Assembly (NCBI GenBank): GCA_964017155.1
Contig: OZ024863.1
Coordinates: forward strand, 37,913,038-37,977,037
DNA: 64,000 bases
Reading direction: 5' to 3'
Origin: Oasisia sp. SBJ-2009
Lineage: Eukaryota > Annelida > Polychaeta > Sabellida > Siboglinidae
Shown here: positions 33,361 to 47,400 of the stretch, piece by piece
Numbering within the stretch: the stretch's first letter is position 1
How the letters are laid out: each line of letters begins with the position of its first letter
Notes under the pieces: generated by a model
The model's input: the letters and a program-made list of their open reading frames with translations, nothing else
What the model was told of the DNA's origin: nothing
Databases searched by the model: none
Translations under genes and position numbers: made by a program

Positions 33361-33560
33361 ACCTGTGCCGATGGGGTGACGCTGGCAGTGACACTGGCTG
33401 GCAGTGACGCCGAGCTAGCCGACGTCGATTGTCCAGCGGAACTTGCATCTTTTGACTTCGATGCACACGCTAACTGCAACTGCTTGCGTCGCTGGATTTC
33501 CCTGCACCATAATACTCCTTTCCTTGCCTTCTCCTGCCTGCCATTTCACTTCTATCTATC
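33361..33560 (-). pseudogene. Upstream exon of the Mutator-like transposase
   Basis: On the minus strand RQEKARKGVLWCREIQRRKQ, then a Ser/Ala-rich linker, ends at CAG|GTATAATACC near 33,360. This joins the acceptor at 32,950. The frame has stops just upstream (near 33,560) and no in-frame ATG, while an ATG in another frame (MAGRRRQGKE) overlaps it. The start is therefore lost or shifted by another indel. Confidence 0.5.
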
Positions 33561-34029
33561 AATCTCTCGTGGGAATACGTAAACACTTTCTCGAACGGAT
33601 GCGTAAACGCTAATTTATTCAGAGAGATAATTTATGCGAAGACCACGCGGAAGTGAGCGTTTAGCCAATGAGACGCGCGATATAACGCACGTGATCGGTG
33701 CCGACCAATACGAAGCCGATCACCCACGCCTTTGTTGCCGTGGGGTTAGCACGGGGTGCAGCTTTACATCGGGATGGCTCGGATACGGTCGGAAATATTT
33801 AGATGAGATTACTCCCATGAGACAGTGCGAAAGTGACGCTGGCCAACGGTATACAGCATGGCGGAATAGACCCACATGGCGATGTATAAACATCCCTAGA
33901 AAAGTGTAAACAAATCGGATTACGCGCTTCACTTGACTAAAACAAAGACTTTTGAACGATGGGGCATGGCACAAAAGTGGTGTTTTATGATATAAAATAT
34001 TTTCATTTGTAATAAAAACGTGCATAGAA

Positions 34030-34115
34030 GGCAAGTTGAATAATTTTTCTATGTAAACATCACGAAATCACCGTTTTTGGCCAAATTTGACAAAATCCTG
34101 CCCCAGGTTTTCCCT
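34030..34115 (-). repeat. Inverted copy of a repeat from the 1-3 kb array
   Basis: The reverse complement matches 1440-1520 (tttgtcaaatttggccaaaa and flanks). It shows that this block is a dispersed mobile repeat, independent of the array. Confidence 0.7.
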
Positions 34116-34990
34116 TCACTCTCTGTTGGTGTGTCCCCCCTTGGCATTGTCACCTGTGTCCACGCTGCTGACGTTTCACTTGGCCGCCGCTTTGCCCACG
34201 CTTCTTTTCATGACCAACACTTTGCTGGACGACTTCTGCGTCGTTTCATTCATTCCAGCGTCACCTGGGGCACTAGATATTTAAAGTTCTAAGTGGGTGT
34301 GTGTTCTGGGAGTTTGCATTGTTATGTGGCAATTATCTGTATACTTACACATGTTTACTATGTATGGTGATTATTTGAACATGTGGTTATTGCATAACAT
34401 TAAAACAATGCAGATCTACAAGTTCACCCACAACCCTGTCTTACTCTTATTTGTTCATGAACCTGACCGAGTGTCAGGGCGATTTATTGCTAATAGCCTG
34501 ATTAATTTAGTATATAACACCAATATATTCTACATATGTAGGTGTACATATATACAAGAATTTTATAAAGTGCAACAACATGAAGGTATATATATAAGTG
34601 CGGTCGACTTACACGTTAGTTGTCCCAACTTAATTGAAATGACATCGACTAACACACAGGCTGTTGTTGCTGTCACCTGCCTTTGTCGAGTGACGCTCTC
34701 ACACGTGTCCAGCTGTCTGCCACACCTGCACACATCTTTGCCTGGTTGTCACACCAGACCCCGTACACTATTGCATAAGTGCACGTTGGCGTCAGATCGC
34801 TGTATTAGCTGCTGTCTTGTGTAATATAGCAGTAGTAAACATCACCAGTAAATCATACCTGTATCAAACAATGAATATACTAAATTAATATCTGATTAAT
34901 AGGTATCAACGTACTCACATAATCTGCGCATCTAAATCGGCACAGAATACTATTAACCAAAATAGTGTTTGTTTATGTCTGTCTTTATTG

Positions 34991-35037
<47 letters not shown>

Positions 35038-35278
35038 ATGTGTTGGGTCTACTACCACTCTTCAGTCAAACTGGCATATCTACATTTGTTATGCTGCTCC
35101 TAGATGCTTTGTATATCGAGTATCAAACTTTCAGAGGTTTGTTTATGGCTGAAATAAACACTCACTACTTTTCTTTTATCTCACCCAGCAGTTTCACTTT
35201 CTATAAACCTCTGAGAACCAACAAATAAAAAATAAAAGCAAGTTTTTATTCAAAAAATACATTGGTGACATTTTGCAG
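34116..35278. other. Upstream flank or intron of the MDC1-like gene
   Basis: No FHA-coding exon could be found here. It contains a (TGCG)n run of about 12 copies at 34,989-35,037 and an inverted copy of the repeat at 19.2 kb (34,400-34,440). Confidence 0.5.
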
Positions 35279-35452
35279 GTGTCGACAGAGATGGAAAGAC
35301 AAAGAGGGAGAAGCACGTGACGATGGCCTTGACGGAGACAGTGACTTACTACGAGGAGGAGGGGGAGGAAGGGGGGTGGAATGAGGAGGAGAGGGCGAGG
35401 GTGGCATGTGAACCCACCCAGGCATATGACTCGGGCGGGGAGACAGACGAAG
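35279..35452 (+). CDS. MDC1: MDC1 exon: acidic, first TQAY motif
   Basis: The acceptor tgacattttgcag opens a frame reading VDRDGKTKREKHVTMALTET, an acidic run, then ACEPTQAYDSGGETDEG, ending at GAAG|GTAGGG in phase 1. The TQAY motif is the same as in the later repeats, and this is what links the exon to the gene. It starts in phase 2, so an upstream exon must exist. Purine-rich sequence and a G run follow in the intron. Confidence 0.7.
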
Positions 35453-38400
35453 GTAGGGACAGGTCCCGGATAGTCGGGGGGGGGGGGGGGTGGCAGTTGA
35501 CTGTACCATGTATGGTAGATATCCTGTGTAGATATCCTTTGTAGGTATCCCCCGGCAAATATCCTATGTAGTGTGTGGAATTTTGCTGAATCTGTTGTAC
35601 TCTGTCCTACTATTTCTGTTACCGTGGAAACCTGTAAATGCACCCCATATCAAAAGCCAATTCCAGGAAATTCTACTGCATATGTATAATTAGATTCTTC
35701 TAAATTAAAACAAGGAAACAGCAGTGAATTTTAAAATAAAACTTCCCGAACGTATTTCTAACATCAATTGGCCAAACCCAAATCACCGATTTTAGAATGG
35801 CAATGAGATGATTTGATATAGGCGCAACTGTAGTTGGAAACTTCTATGAAATTATTTTTTGTGTATTCAAGAATATACATGGATAATCTTACAATATTTA
35901 ACACAGTTTTTCATGAGAAAAGAGGATTCAGTCATAATTTTAAAGTATTTGAAACACAGTTTAGTTTATTATTTTGTGTATGTTTTATAAATGTAATTTA
36001 TTATAATTATTTTAAATATCATATATATATATATATTTTTTATTGCAGTCTAATTACACCTTTCTTATTCATTACTATTATGATTGTAGTAGTGTTATTG
36101 TGAACTATATATTTTATTTAAAGCTTTATTGTATGTCTGTATGTATGTATATAATGTATGTATGTAACTAGGAGTGTTGGGTGATGATGGCCCATTGAAA
36201 AATCACAATTTACCACGTGACGTACTTGTTCACCATCAGGAAATAAAGCTTTTTATTTACTTACAGTATACCGGTGTTATATCTGTGGCCATTACTAACG
36301 TTTCAGATGACGGTTTTGATGAGAATCGCAACTCGGCTATATTTGAAGCAGCGACGCAAGTTTGTGTTGATTTCGAAACTGAAACGCAAGTTGATGTGGA
36401 TGTCGAGGCTGAAACACAAGTTTGTGTCGATTTCGATGCAGAAACACAAGTCGTGGCTGATCCTGAGGCAACTGGTGATAACATCACAAGTATAGTAAGT
36501 GAAACTACAAACTGCTACAAAGTCACACACTGCTCATGTTACATGCAGTGTTTAGGATGTGAATGGGTCATTATATTGCGATTCCCTCCAGTCGTGTATA
36601 CGTCTTCAAATTGGGGCAGGTATTTGCGCCGTTCCCAAGGCTGATGCAGTAGCAGTTGCTATAATTTCATAGTTCGGCTGCGCTATCTCCCATGGTTTGC
36701 AGAGATGATTAGCCAGGGGCACATTAGTACAGTGCAATGAACCTTGGCTTGCAAGGATGGACATTAACTGGTTATCACTATAATATAAAAAGAAAGGAAC
36801 AACTTTATGTTCCCTGAGTGACTAGGAAGATGGTGTAACATACATGGGAGATGGACAACTAGCAACAAGAACTGTCAGTAACATCACTTCCACTGGGGTC
36901 CTTACAGAGAGCCTACTCTCTTCAGTATTAGCATTTCTATTTATACTTTGTGTTACTTTTGTGATACGTCTGTAACCTTTTCTATCACCTGACCAATTAT
37001 TAACTTGTTCTTATTTTTGACAATGCCTTAATTTTAGCGAGTATACATAGCAACAGTTAAAATGAGTCTCTTCTCATGAATATCGGACGTGATTATGCAC
37101 ATGTACTGGTGGAGAGGACACTGAACAGTCCTTGCTCTCTCTCAAAAACATGATATAGGAGGAAAATATATATATATTTTCAAGGCTATTTGTTTGGGTG
37201 GCGATTGACTTCTGCACAAATCAAATTTTATTTTGTAACAACAACAAAAATACATGTACATGAGCAATCAAAACAAAAAAGTATTGTTACGTGGTGGTCA
37301 CATGGCACATAATGTGCCCTCTTCCTGTGACCCCAAAACATAAACTTATAAAGTACAGATACATATATACTTATACACATGGAATCACGAAATCGCTGTT
37401 CTCAATATAATTTATTTGTCAATATAATAAATTTGCCTGGGGGAATGTTTAATAATTTTTTTTTTAATATTTTGTAAATCCAAACAGTTTGTCTTTTTAA
37501 AATAAAAGATTTTAGTTACACAGCATTAGATGTGTCAACCAGAACTAATTCTTTCAACCATCTATGGCATATAACCCCATTTTATTCCACCAAATGGGCC
37601 AGTTGAGAACCAGCTTAAACATGTGTTAAACTTCTACAGGCGGAAAACGACACTAAACCAACGAAAATGGCCTGCAAATTGACGTTTTCCGACTCGGACA
37701 GCAGCTGTGATAGTCCAGTGTTCCCGTCATCCCTAGGGAAGGAGGATGGAAGCGATACTGGTGGGACAGCTCCCTCCGCGACACCCAGCCTCTGTGTGGG
37801 AGAGAGCCCAACCCTTCACGCAAAACGGGAGATCGGAGATGCAGAATTTGCCCGGCCTTTCCCCGTGGCAGACATGACCCCAAAAGGAACTGTGGGGAAA
37901 TGCCGCATTAGTGACCACGACCGACAACATGGGGACAGTCCATTGCAGCTTCCTGTCACCGTGACGTCTGACGTGACGTCCGATATGACGTCCGATGCTC
38001 AGGCTGGGGTCACTGACACTGGCAGTGTGGTTGAGTCACCAGAGGGCAGCACAGGTTTCGAGCCAAAGATGCATTCGACTCAGATCGGTGGAAAGAGTTG
38101 CCATGACAACTCGTTTCCAAGTTTGCGCCTCGACGTGTCCCAGCAGGTGGGTGGAGATGGTGTCGTGTCATCACTGCTGTGTCAGTGTCATATCATGTGT
38201 TGTGTCACTAGTATCGTGTAGTATCGTGTCATCGTTGTCATGCCACAAGCGTAGTTTCGCTAGTGTCATGTCATCACTGTTTTATCGGTGTCATATCACC
38301 TGTTGTGTCAGTAGTGTTGTGTCAACTAGTGACATGACACAGGCGATATGACACTGATACAACAGTAATGGCATGACACTAGTGATGTCATCAATGTTGT

Positions 38401-41400
38401 GTCATCAGTGCCATGGCATCAATGTCATGTCATCGGTGTCATGGCATCAATATTATGTCGTCAGTGTCATGGCATCAATATTGTGTCATCAGTGTCATGT
38501 CATCATGTCAATATCGGTTACTGTGAGTAACATGTATTACTATTTACTTGTCTTAGTATTACTTGTCATATGATATTATACATGTTAGTACTGTTGTTGG
38601 TGTCCTTGAATGTGTAGCGTCCCTGGTGTCTTGTCTTGTGTCAACATAAGTTCCCTTACACGACACTTGGCTCTCACCTGTGAATATGTTACACATGCCA
38701 GTGCACTGCAAACATGATGAGATATTTAGAGTTGAAACCTAAGTTTTTGCTGAAATTACTGACATAAATTATAATTACATAGTATAGACTGTAACCGTAT
38801 AGTTTGGTTAAAATTTTTCTATAGATTAACAGGTGTTTACACAACTGAATGACAGTGAATTATGGTCATGTCCACTGCAGGATACGGATCTGCCGGGTGA
38901 GAAAGGAAGTCAGCATGTCAGCACAGACCACACACGTACACAGGGTGATGACGGGAATGATGTCAGCAAAAAAGGAGAAGGTCACGGGGTCGTCACGGAG
39001 GATGTTACTGACAAGGGGGGCACTGTGGGGGGCTCTGACAAGGGGGACACTGAGGGTACAGACATTGCCACAGGTGTAGCCTCGAAGGAAAAGGATGTTG
39101 CCTTAAACTCTGATGACGTGTGCACCCAGGCGTATGGGAAGGAGGAAGGGGTGAGAGGAAACTCCTCAAAGGGAAGGAGTGTCATCAACTCTGACGATGT
39201 CAGCACGCAGGCGTATGGCGAAGAAGGGGTGACAGATTACCCCAAGAAAAAAGGGAGAATTACAACCAACTCTGATGATGTCAGCACGCAGGCTTATTGT
39301 CAGGAAGGAGTAACCGATTACCCCAATAAAAGAAAGGGTATAGCTGACAATTCTGATGACATCAGCACGCAGGCTTATGGCGAAGAAGGGGTGACACATG
39401 ACCCCAGTAAAGGAGGGTGTGTAGATGCCAACTCGGATGACGTGTGCACCCAGGCATACACCAGGGAAGAACCCGTTCCCTTGAGGTCTTCCCCGTGGAA
39501 GAGACAGGGAAGGGAGAGGGCTGTGCCCAGTGAGTGCAATTTGTTTCCCAAAGATCTGGAATTAACCATTTTTTTAGTTGCATAGTTGAACTTTTTATTG
39601 TAATTATACCACATATCAAATACATTATTATTATTATGAAAGAAGTTTGGTTTATAAAATAAGATGACGTATGTCACCACTGTTGAGTATTTGTGTAAAT
39701 AGGATTTAATTATTTTAGGTGAATTCAATATTCATTATATTCTTGCAGTCATGTAAATAGGATTTAAATTTTAGGTGAGTTCATTATATTATTGCCATCA
39801 TGGTTGTGTCCAATTACTGGGATAAAAACAGCATAGTTTTACTATGAAGTTGTTTTTATAATTTCACTTGTAATTAAATTTATATTTTAAATAGATTGTA
39901 ATAATTACAGAATGTACATGTCTTGGAGTATTTGGCCCATATAATAATCAAATTAATTAAGCTCAAGTACATATATGTTTACATGGGATATTTGCACAAA
40001 TAGTGTATATACACTATACTTATAAAGCCATATATGTGTAACGGATTAAAATATCTAAATAGTCACAAATAGTAAGCATTAAATATCACGTAAATATATA
40101 ATTAACTATTTGGTTTACATGTTGTATTCTAGTTCCGGAAGACCCATCAGCTAACAGCGGCAGTGAGACATCAGAGGTATGTATCAAACCCATTGCAGCT
40201 AATTACCATTTCCTTAGCAAGGTTTTCACTTGAAAGTTAATTTACAGAGGAGGGTAACAGCTACCATGGTTTCTCAAAATGTTGACCATAAATTATGGTT
40301 ATTTTGTAATTAGGTATTTTAATTGTTTCTGTGCAATAAACCTTTACCCGGTTGGTGGTTTAACTTAAAAAAAAAGTTATGGGAGATGCCGTGAAGGCAA
40401 GGACACTTATTGAGGTGAAGGGTGGCACAACCTGTCTTGATCTTGTTTAAAAAAAAACGTGACTGATGTGTGATGTAAGCAGTGATGTGACAGTGTTATG
40501 TGTGATGTCATGTAAGCAGTGATGTGACAGTGTTATGTGTGATGTCATGTAAGCAGTGATGTGACAGTGTTATGTGTGATGTCATGTAAGCAGTGATGTG
40601 ACAGTGTTATGTGTGATGTCATGTAAGCAGTGATGTGACAGTGTTATGTGTGATGTCATGTAAGCAGTGATGTGACAGTGTTATGTGTGATGTCATGTAA
40701 GCAGTGATGTGACAGTGTTATGTGTGATGTCATGTAAGCAGTGATGTGACAGTGTTATGTGTGATGCCATGTAAGCAGTGATGTGACAGTGTTATGTGTG
40801 ATGTCATGTAAGCAGTGATGTGACAGTGTTATGTGTGATGTCATGTAAGCAGTGATGTGACAGTGTTATGTGTGATGTCATGTAAGCAGTGATGTGACAG
40901 TGTTATGTGTGATGTCATGTAAGCAGTGATGTGACAGTGTTATGTGTGATGTCATGTAAGCAGTGATGTGACAGTGTTATGTGTGATGTCATGTAAGCAG
41001 TGATGTGACAGTGTTATGTGTGATGCCATGTAAGCAGTGATGTGACAGTGTTATGTGTGATGCCATGTAAGCAGTGATGTGACAGTGTTATGTGTGATGT
41101 CATGTAAGCAGTGATGTGACAGTGTTATGTGTGATGTCATGTAAGCAGTGATGTGACAGTGTTATGTGTGATGTCATGTAAGCAGTGATGTGACAGTGTT
41201 ATGTGTGATGCCATGTAAGCAGTGATGTGACAGTGTTATGTGTGATGCCATGTAAGCAGTGATGTGACAGTGTTATGTGTGATGTCATGTAAGCAGTGAT
41301 GTGACAGTGTTATGTGTGATGCCATGTAAGCAGTGATGTGACAGTGTTATGTGTGATGCCATGTAAGCAGTGATGTGACAGTGTTATGTGTGATGCCATG

Positions 41401-44400
41401 TAAGCAGTGATGTGACAGTGTTATGTGTGATGCCATGTAAGCAGTGATGTGGTACAATACAATACAATACAATACAATACAATACAATACAATACAATAC
41501 AATACAATACAATACAATACAATACAATACAATACAATGAAACTTTATTGTCCCGGACCGGGAAACTCATTTTGTAGTGTTCGTCATAAAAATATAAAAT
41601 ACAAGAGTAGAGAAATAAAAATAGAGATAAATTCGTTACTCAAACAGTATGTAAATAGTAATCAATAAAATAAAAGACTAAGCTATAATGTAATTTAAAA
41701 ATTGTAATTGTGGTCGCACTTTTACAAATAAAAAAATTAAAGAAACAAAATACAACATGCACACATAACGTCAGAGGTGCTTATTGTTGAAAAGTCGTAC
41801 AGACATTGGAATGAATGAGTCACGTATGTGGGTGTTATCTGTGTGCAGATGGTGGAGAGCAGTCAGCCGGGGGAAGACACGGTGGAGGGGGAGGACATCC
41901 TCATGCCCCTGTGTGTCGGTCGACAGTTCAGTCGGTCTGCCGTGAGGAGGGCAGAAGCCCTCTCCGAGACCCGAGTAGCCCTCTCCGATACCCGCCCTCT
42001 CGGGGCCAGCATTCAGCTACCAGAGGACCCCATCCCGGCACCAGGACAGCGGGGTAGGGTGTCTCGTAGAACCCAGAGTCAGGGACCATCTAAAATAACC
42101 CCTGTTGCGACGACACGTAGACACAGCCTTGGCACTGAGGGGGTTGGTTCAACCACGAGGCAGGGAGATGGTTTAGATGAACCTAAACCGAAGAGGTCAG
42201 TTCGGGGGAGTAGAAAGACTGCTGGAGAGGTGGGCCATAAGGCGGCAGTTGAGAGTGAGTCCAAAGAGGTAATTGTGGCTACACGGAGACGCACAAGGTG
42301 TACCGATGTCGAGTCACAGGCAGAACTGGTGAAAAAAGTAAAATTGTTAGTGAAGCAACAAAAAGAAACCAAAACTAGATCGATGAGAAGTGGTGCTGCA
42401 AAGAAACCATTGGTGTCAGCAGCAGCTGGACGAAACAAAAATGAAACAGCACATGAAGAAGGAACCGGTGAGGTTATAGAACAAAACGAAAGTGAAACTC
42501 CTTCGAAAAGACCCAAAAGGAGTGTTAGTGAAAAGCCGTCAATCGCAGCTGCACAAAAAGAAAGTGAAAATGTTAGTGGTGTGCGTGTTAAGCAGAAACT
42601 GTTAACAGTTAGGAAACAAGCTGAGCCTATCCCTCGATCAACAAGAACCCAAAAGAGTATGGTTAATAACTCGCCAATAAAGGAAGAAAATGAAACAAAC
42701 CTTGAAAGTAAACCTCGATCGATGAGAGGCCGAAAGAGTGCCTGTGAAAAACAATTGCCAACAGTGGAAAAGGAAACAAGTGATAGTGAACCGAAAGTGA
42801 AACCAGCAGAGGTAAGTGAATCAGTTTCAAGAACAAGCAAAAGAACTGCAGAAAAACCAACGATGGCTGTGAGAGGTAGAAGAAGTGAGAAATCGACCAC
42901 ACCTGTGATGGATGAACAAGAGGAATCGAAGACAAGAGGCAATAAAACAAAAGCTGACAAGGAACCCTCGGTGGGGGAGGGTGAAATGAAAGTGAAAGTT
43001 AGTCGTCAGTCAGCTAGAAAAAGGACTAGTCTTGTGCCAGAAGAAACACAACCAAAGAAAAGGACAACCGCATCTGAAAGAGAAAGTGAAAGTAAAACTA
43101 GGTCGGCCAGAAAACTGGACAATCCACCAGAAGCGGAACGAACAGATAGTGAGCCAAGGTCAACGCGAAATAGAAGACAGACTGAAGAGAAACCTGCAAA
43201 AGCAGCAAAACAAAAAGAAAGTAAAACTAACACTGGAGAGTTGCCATCACAGACCGTGGAACAAACAGAAAGCAAACGATTGTCAAAACGAAACAGGGAA
43301 AGTATTGTAGGGAAACAACAAGACTCGTCGATGCCTCAAGGCAAGAAAAGTGCGAGACGTTCTTCAGTAAATGTTGCCAACAAGGAGTCATCACAAGTGA
43401 AAGTGAAAGCCAAACTGAACCCTCCAGGGTCACCAAAGCAGAAGGAGAATGTGCCTGTTGGAAAGTCTCCTAAAAGAAGACAGACGTCTCTTCCATCCAC
43501 TTCTGATGGGGTGAGCAGACTCGCATTGACAGCAATAAATGTTTAGATAAGCAAACCACATAGGACCTAATTGTGGCCTTTTACAGTGTATGTTATTTTA
43601 AAATTAATAATCTTGTGAAATTATAAACACTGCGAAACTACTTACCCCGGTAGAACATAGAGCACAGGCTTCAGGTTTGTTCATGAAATTAAGTGGAATA
43701 TTTGAACACATGTCGAGTTATTCTGAATCGAAACTGCGAGAATTTTGGTTGAGTTGAAAATAAATGGATTTATGCACACTCATTATAATACAAATTATCA
43801 CTTATATAGGCCGGTAGTATAATATCATGTTATTAAAGTGATCAGATTTGTAGTAATTGACGATTGCAGGATTCAAGCCAGCCAAGCAAGAGGTCGCGGG
43901 GTCGACAGCAGTCGGAGGCGACACCTAGCGGCTTGTCAACGTCTCTCCGAGAGCGTCATCCAAGTAGTCGACCACAAGTGATGTTCACGGGAATGTTCGA
44001 CTCTCACGGGGAACAGGTGAGTGACGAATGAGTGGCTCAAGGCACAGACTCAGATTCTACTTTTGAAACTGTAGTATAAAAAGTAAAGTGCTTATATAGT
44101 GCAGTATCCAGTCCTTGGTACTGCTTAAAGCTTTACTTCCGTGGCAGACCTGTTCCATCAAATACCATCTCAACTTCTCTGGGAAGCATCCAGCCATGCT
44201 GCAATTAATGCATGAAGGCTGCTCATACAAATATCCACCACTGTCTATAGTCAGGTACTCATTTATACAACTGAGTGAACTGGAGCAATGTAGAGTGAAA
44301 ATACTTTGCCCAAGGTTTTAACACCGCAGCAGAGGATTCAAACCCGGGTTCTCGTAGTCGAGAGTCCGAAGCTCTAGTATCCATGTTGTCATGGCATAGA

Positions 44401-47400
44401 TCGTTTCACCCTCAGTCAAACTACGCTGTATTATTTTACACAATAATTTTGTCAGTTATAGTTCATGTGATGGAGGTAAGTCAGTCAGAATAGCTAGAGT
44501 GGCCTATGATTTATATTTTAATTTCCGTTTTATATTGCGTTAGATGTTTTTTTAATAATTGTTTATTACTGTGTGTTAAAGTATACAATAATTTTGTGTT
44601 TTTCATGGTTAGATACTGAAGAATCTAGGAGGACACATTGTTGACAGTGTCTACGAATGCACTCATCTTGTTACGGACCGGGTAGGTGGCTTCCTGTGCC
44701 TTTCTTTACGCTCATAGGAAGACTTTCCCAGTGTATTCCTCTCTCCAAATGCGTTGTCACCATGAATAGTAAAATTGCCTTTCATCTCGATTGTGCAACA
44801 TACAGATGTAGAGGATAGGTTTATCAATTGATGAAAATTTTATGTCTTGTATGAATTCTAAAATGTGTAGATCTCTTAATCAGTGGCAAATACTGGTAAT
44901 TCTGTCATAATAAATATGTTGCTGTTCGTCTGAGGGATGGAGTTGTATCCTGGAGGTTTTACATTGGTGGGTAGCATTGGTCGTGCGATAGAGCACTGGA
45001 CTGTCAATCGAGGGGACGGTGGTTCAATCCCATCTACTGCCGTTTCGAAACTTAGGCAATTTCGTCCACCCCACATTTGCCTGTGTCTTTCGGAAGAGAC
45101 ACTAAAAGCCGGTGGTCCCTTCTGTCTGGTGTCTGCCAGGGGAAGTAAAAGATCCCACACAGAGGGTAAATGTGTAACCTGTAGTGGACTCACTAATTCT
45201 AGAGAAGAACAACCCCTGCGTTAGCCCAAGTTTGGGCTGGTTGGAGGAAACCACCTGAGAATCACAGATGCAAACTATTGGAAGAAACTATTACACATGC
45301 ACGCACGCATGCACGCACGCACGCACGCACGCACATTCTCCACCCTCTATGTACTTCTCTTTGTCAACTCAATATGTTTATATGTTTCAGGTTCGTCGAA
45401 CTGTCAAATTCCTGTGTGGACTCGGACGGGGCATTCCAATTGTGGGGCCAGGATGGCTTCTGTCTTGCCGAGAAGCTAACACATTTACCGGTACGAAATG
45501 CATATCATATGCCCGTTTTCAATGGCATCAATGGATTATCATAGACAGCTGAAACAGATATGCCAAATGTCACTTGCAATACTGTGTACGATGCTTTGCC
45601 AAGTGTTTTGGTTGGGAAGCCTACATGTATTGAATATGTGAATGTAATATGTGTTTTTTGGATAATCAGGTGTGAAACAAAATAATACAATCATGGTGGC
45701 TTAATGGCTGAATACTCACCTTCATATCTCCATGTTTAGGGTTCAAACCCCAGGTAGGCAAGAGCCAGCCTGTTGAAATGTGAAACTGACTTTTTTGAGT
45801 AGTCAACTTATCTGTATCGTGGCAATGTGTCAACGACATCTGAGAGTTTGAATTAAAATGATTGATTATTTTGCAAAAACAAGAATTAGTACAATCGTTA
45901 ATTGTTTAAGTCACAAGACATTTTGTTTACTATCATATGCATTCAAACTATATTTGATCAGTTATGGTCTCCTTGGTAATGCAGCCACTCTGCAATTAAG
46001 ATCATCACACAAGAGTCCCAAATTATTCCCTTAATAAGAATAAACACATTTAGTTCCACTACTCTCATAATAACATGTGGTCCTACTAATATGATTACCT
46101 TGCTGTACATGTCACTTTAACGTGGTTCTGATACGAGGGTGACCTTAATACAGAGGTTCTGGTGTATTTGTGTTTGTGACAATCACAACATGACAGTGAC
46201 AATCCGTCAGCTACGGGACCTTGATCACATACTGGTGTCACGTGTGTTGCCTCAGATTTCGGCGGGATAATTTGATTGTAGATGGCAGGCAGATGGTATC
46301 CCTGATCTCTGTTCATGGTAGGGGCTCTCTCTCTCTGACGTATATGGCCTCCTTCACTTTTCTCTTGTGCCAGTTGGATTCACGGGTCAGTACTTTAGTG
46401 TTCTTCATGGACACTGAGTGTCCTGTGGCCCGGCAATACTCTCCTACTCCTGTTGGTTTATCCAGGTTTGTGTGTTCTTTGAATCTCTGGCTGATTGACT
46501 GTGTTTGTTCTTACTGTAGACATGGACAGGTTTCTCGTGCAAGACGAGGAGAGCGAGAGGAAGTTCCACTTCAACCTCGCGACCTCGCTCCGGAAGGCGG
46601 CCTCGGGTCGACTTCTGGTTGGCTACAGAATCCATGTGACCCCGAAAGTACTGCCTGAACCCAAGCAAATGAAAGGTGGCCAGAAAATATTTGCTGTGTT
46701 TTAACATTTGTACTGTCCTTATTAAATATTGTATGGATTAAACAGTGTAAGTTGATGAAAAGAAACAGTTAAATTATCTAAGTTGGCAACTATTGAAGCC
46801 TAAGACAATGTTTCAAGAACAGCAACACAATTAATGAGATATGTTATATTCTGCATTTCGACAGTACAAATGCCAAAGGTATTGACTGGTGAAAGTGTAG
46901 TGTAATGTGGTTCTTGAGTTCCTGAAAATCATGCAGGGAGAGTCATAAATAAGATAATCTATTACTGTGAGTGTTGTATAAGGTGACGGCTAGAGATGGT
47001 GGAATCAATTATTAATCCTGAGTTGCGAGGATACATACAACATTGTTATAACAATATTGACACTGGACGTAATACGTAATGACTGAAACAGTGTCTGTAT
47101 TAACTGGTAAAATGTGACCAGATAAATTGACAACTTTGAACGTTTGTTGTTGACTGTTTTCAGACATCATCCAGTGTGCGGGGGGCGAGGTTAGTGCTGC
47201 TTATGTTCACGTTCACATGGAATTACGTATTAACTTGTGTACTAATATGCTAACTATTGCAAGTTTATCTCATTCTACTAGCAAATTAATATAGAAAAGG
47301 CAAGTAAACATTATCATTTGGAAGGAGATACTGCCAGATGTTAATATATAGACTTTGCATTGTAACAATAATTAAGAATGCACTCATTCATTTTGTAAGT

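Noticed and set aside
34297..34824. 175-codon plus-strand frame upstream of MDC1, considered as N-terminal exons
   Set aside because: No FHA pattern is seen, and part of it is a dispersed repeat that also occurs at 19.2 kb.
35194..35643. Proline-rich minus-strand frame
   Set aside because: Antisense of the purine-rich acidic MDC1 exon and the adjoining G run.
36174..36306. Start codon at 36,174 as the beginning of MDC1
   Set aside because: The acceptor at 36,306 fits the phase of the exon at 35,279-35,452, which carries the same TQAY motif. The sequence from 36,174 to 36,306 looks intronic.
40467..41451. CRISPR-like array
   Set aside because: Contiguous 37-bp units without spacers.
41347..41668. 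Frames with repeated YCIVL and YNTIQ peptides
   Set aside because: They translate the AATAC pentamer run.
42079..42960. 293-codon open frame on the minus strand
   Set aside because: Antisense shadow of the MDC1 basic exon, whose Lys/Arg/Ser codon bias leaves the other strand open. The peptide is hydrophobic but has no family.
44960..45035. tRNA gene
   Set aside because: tRNA-like head of a SINE. No acceptor stem.
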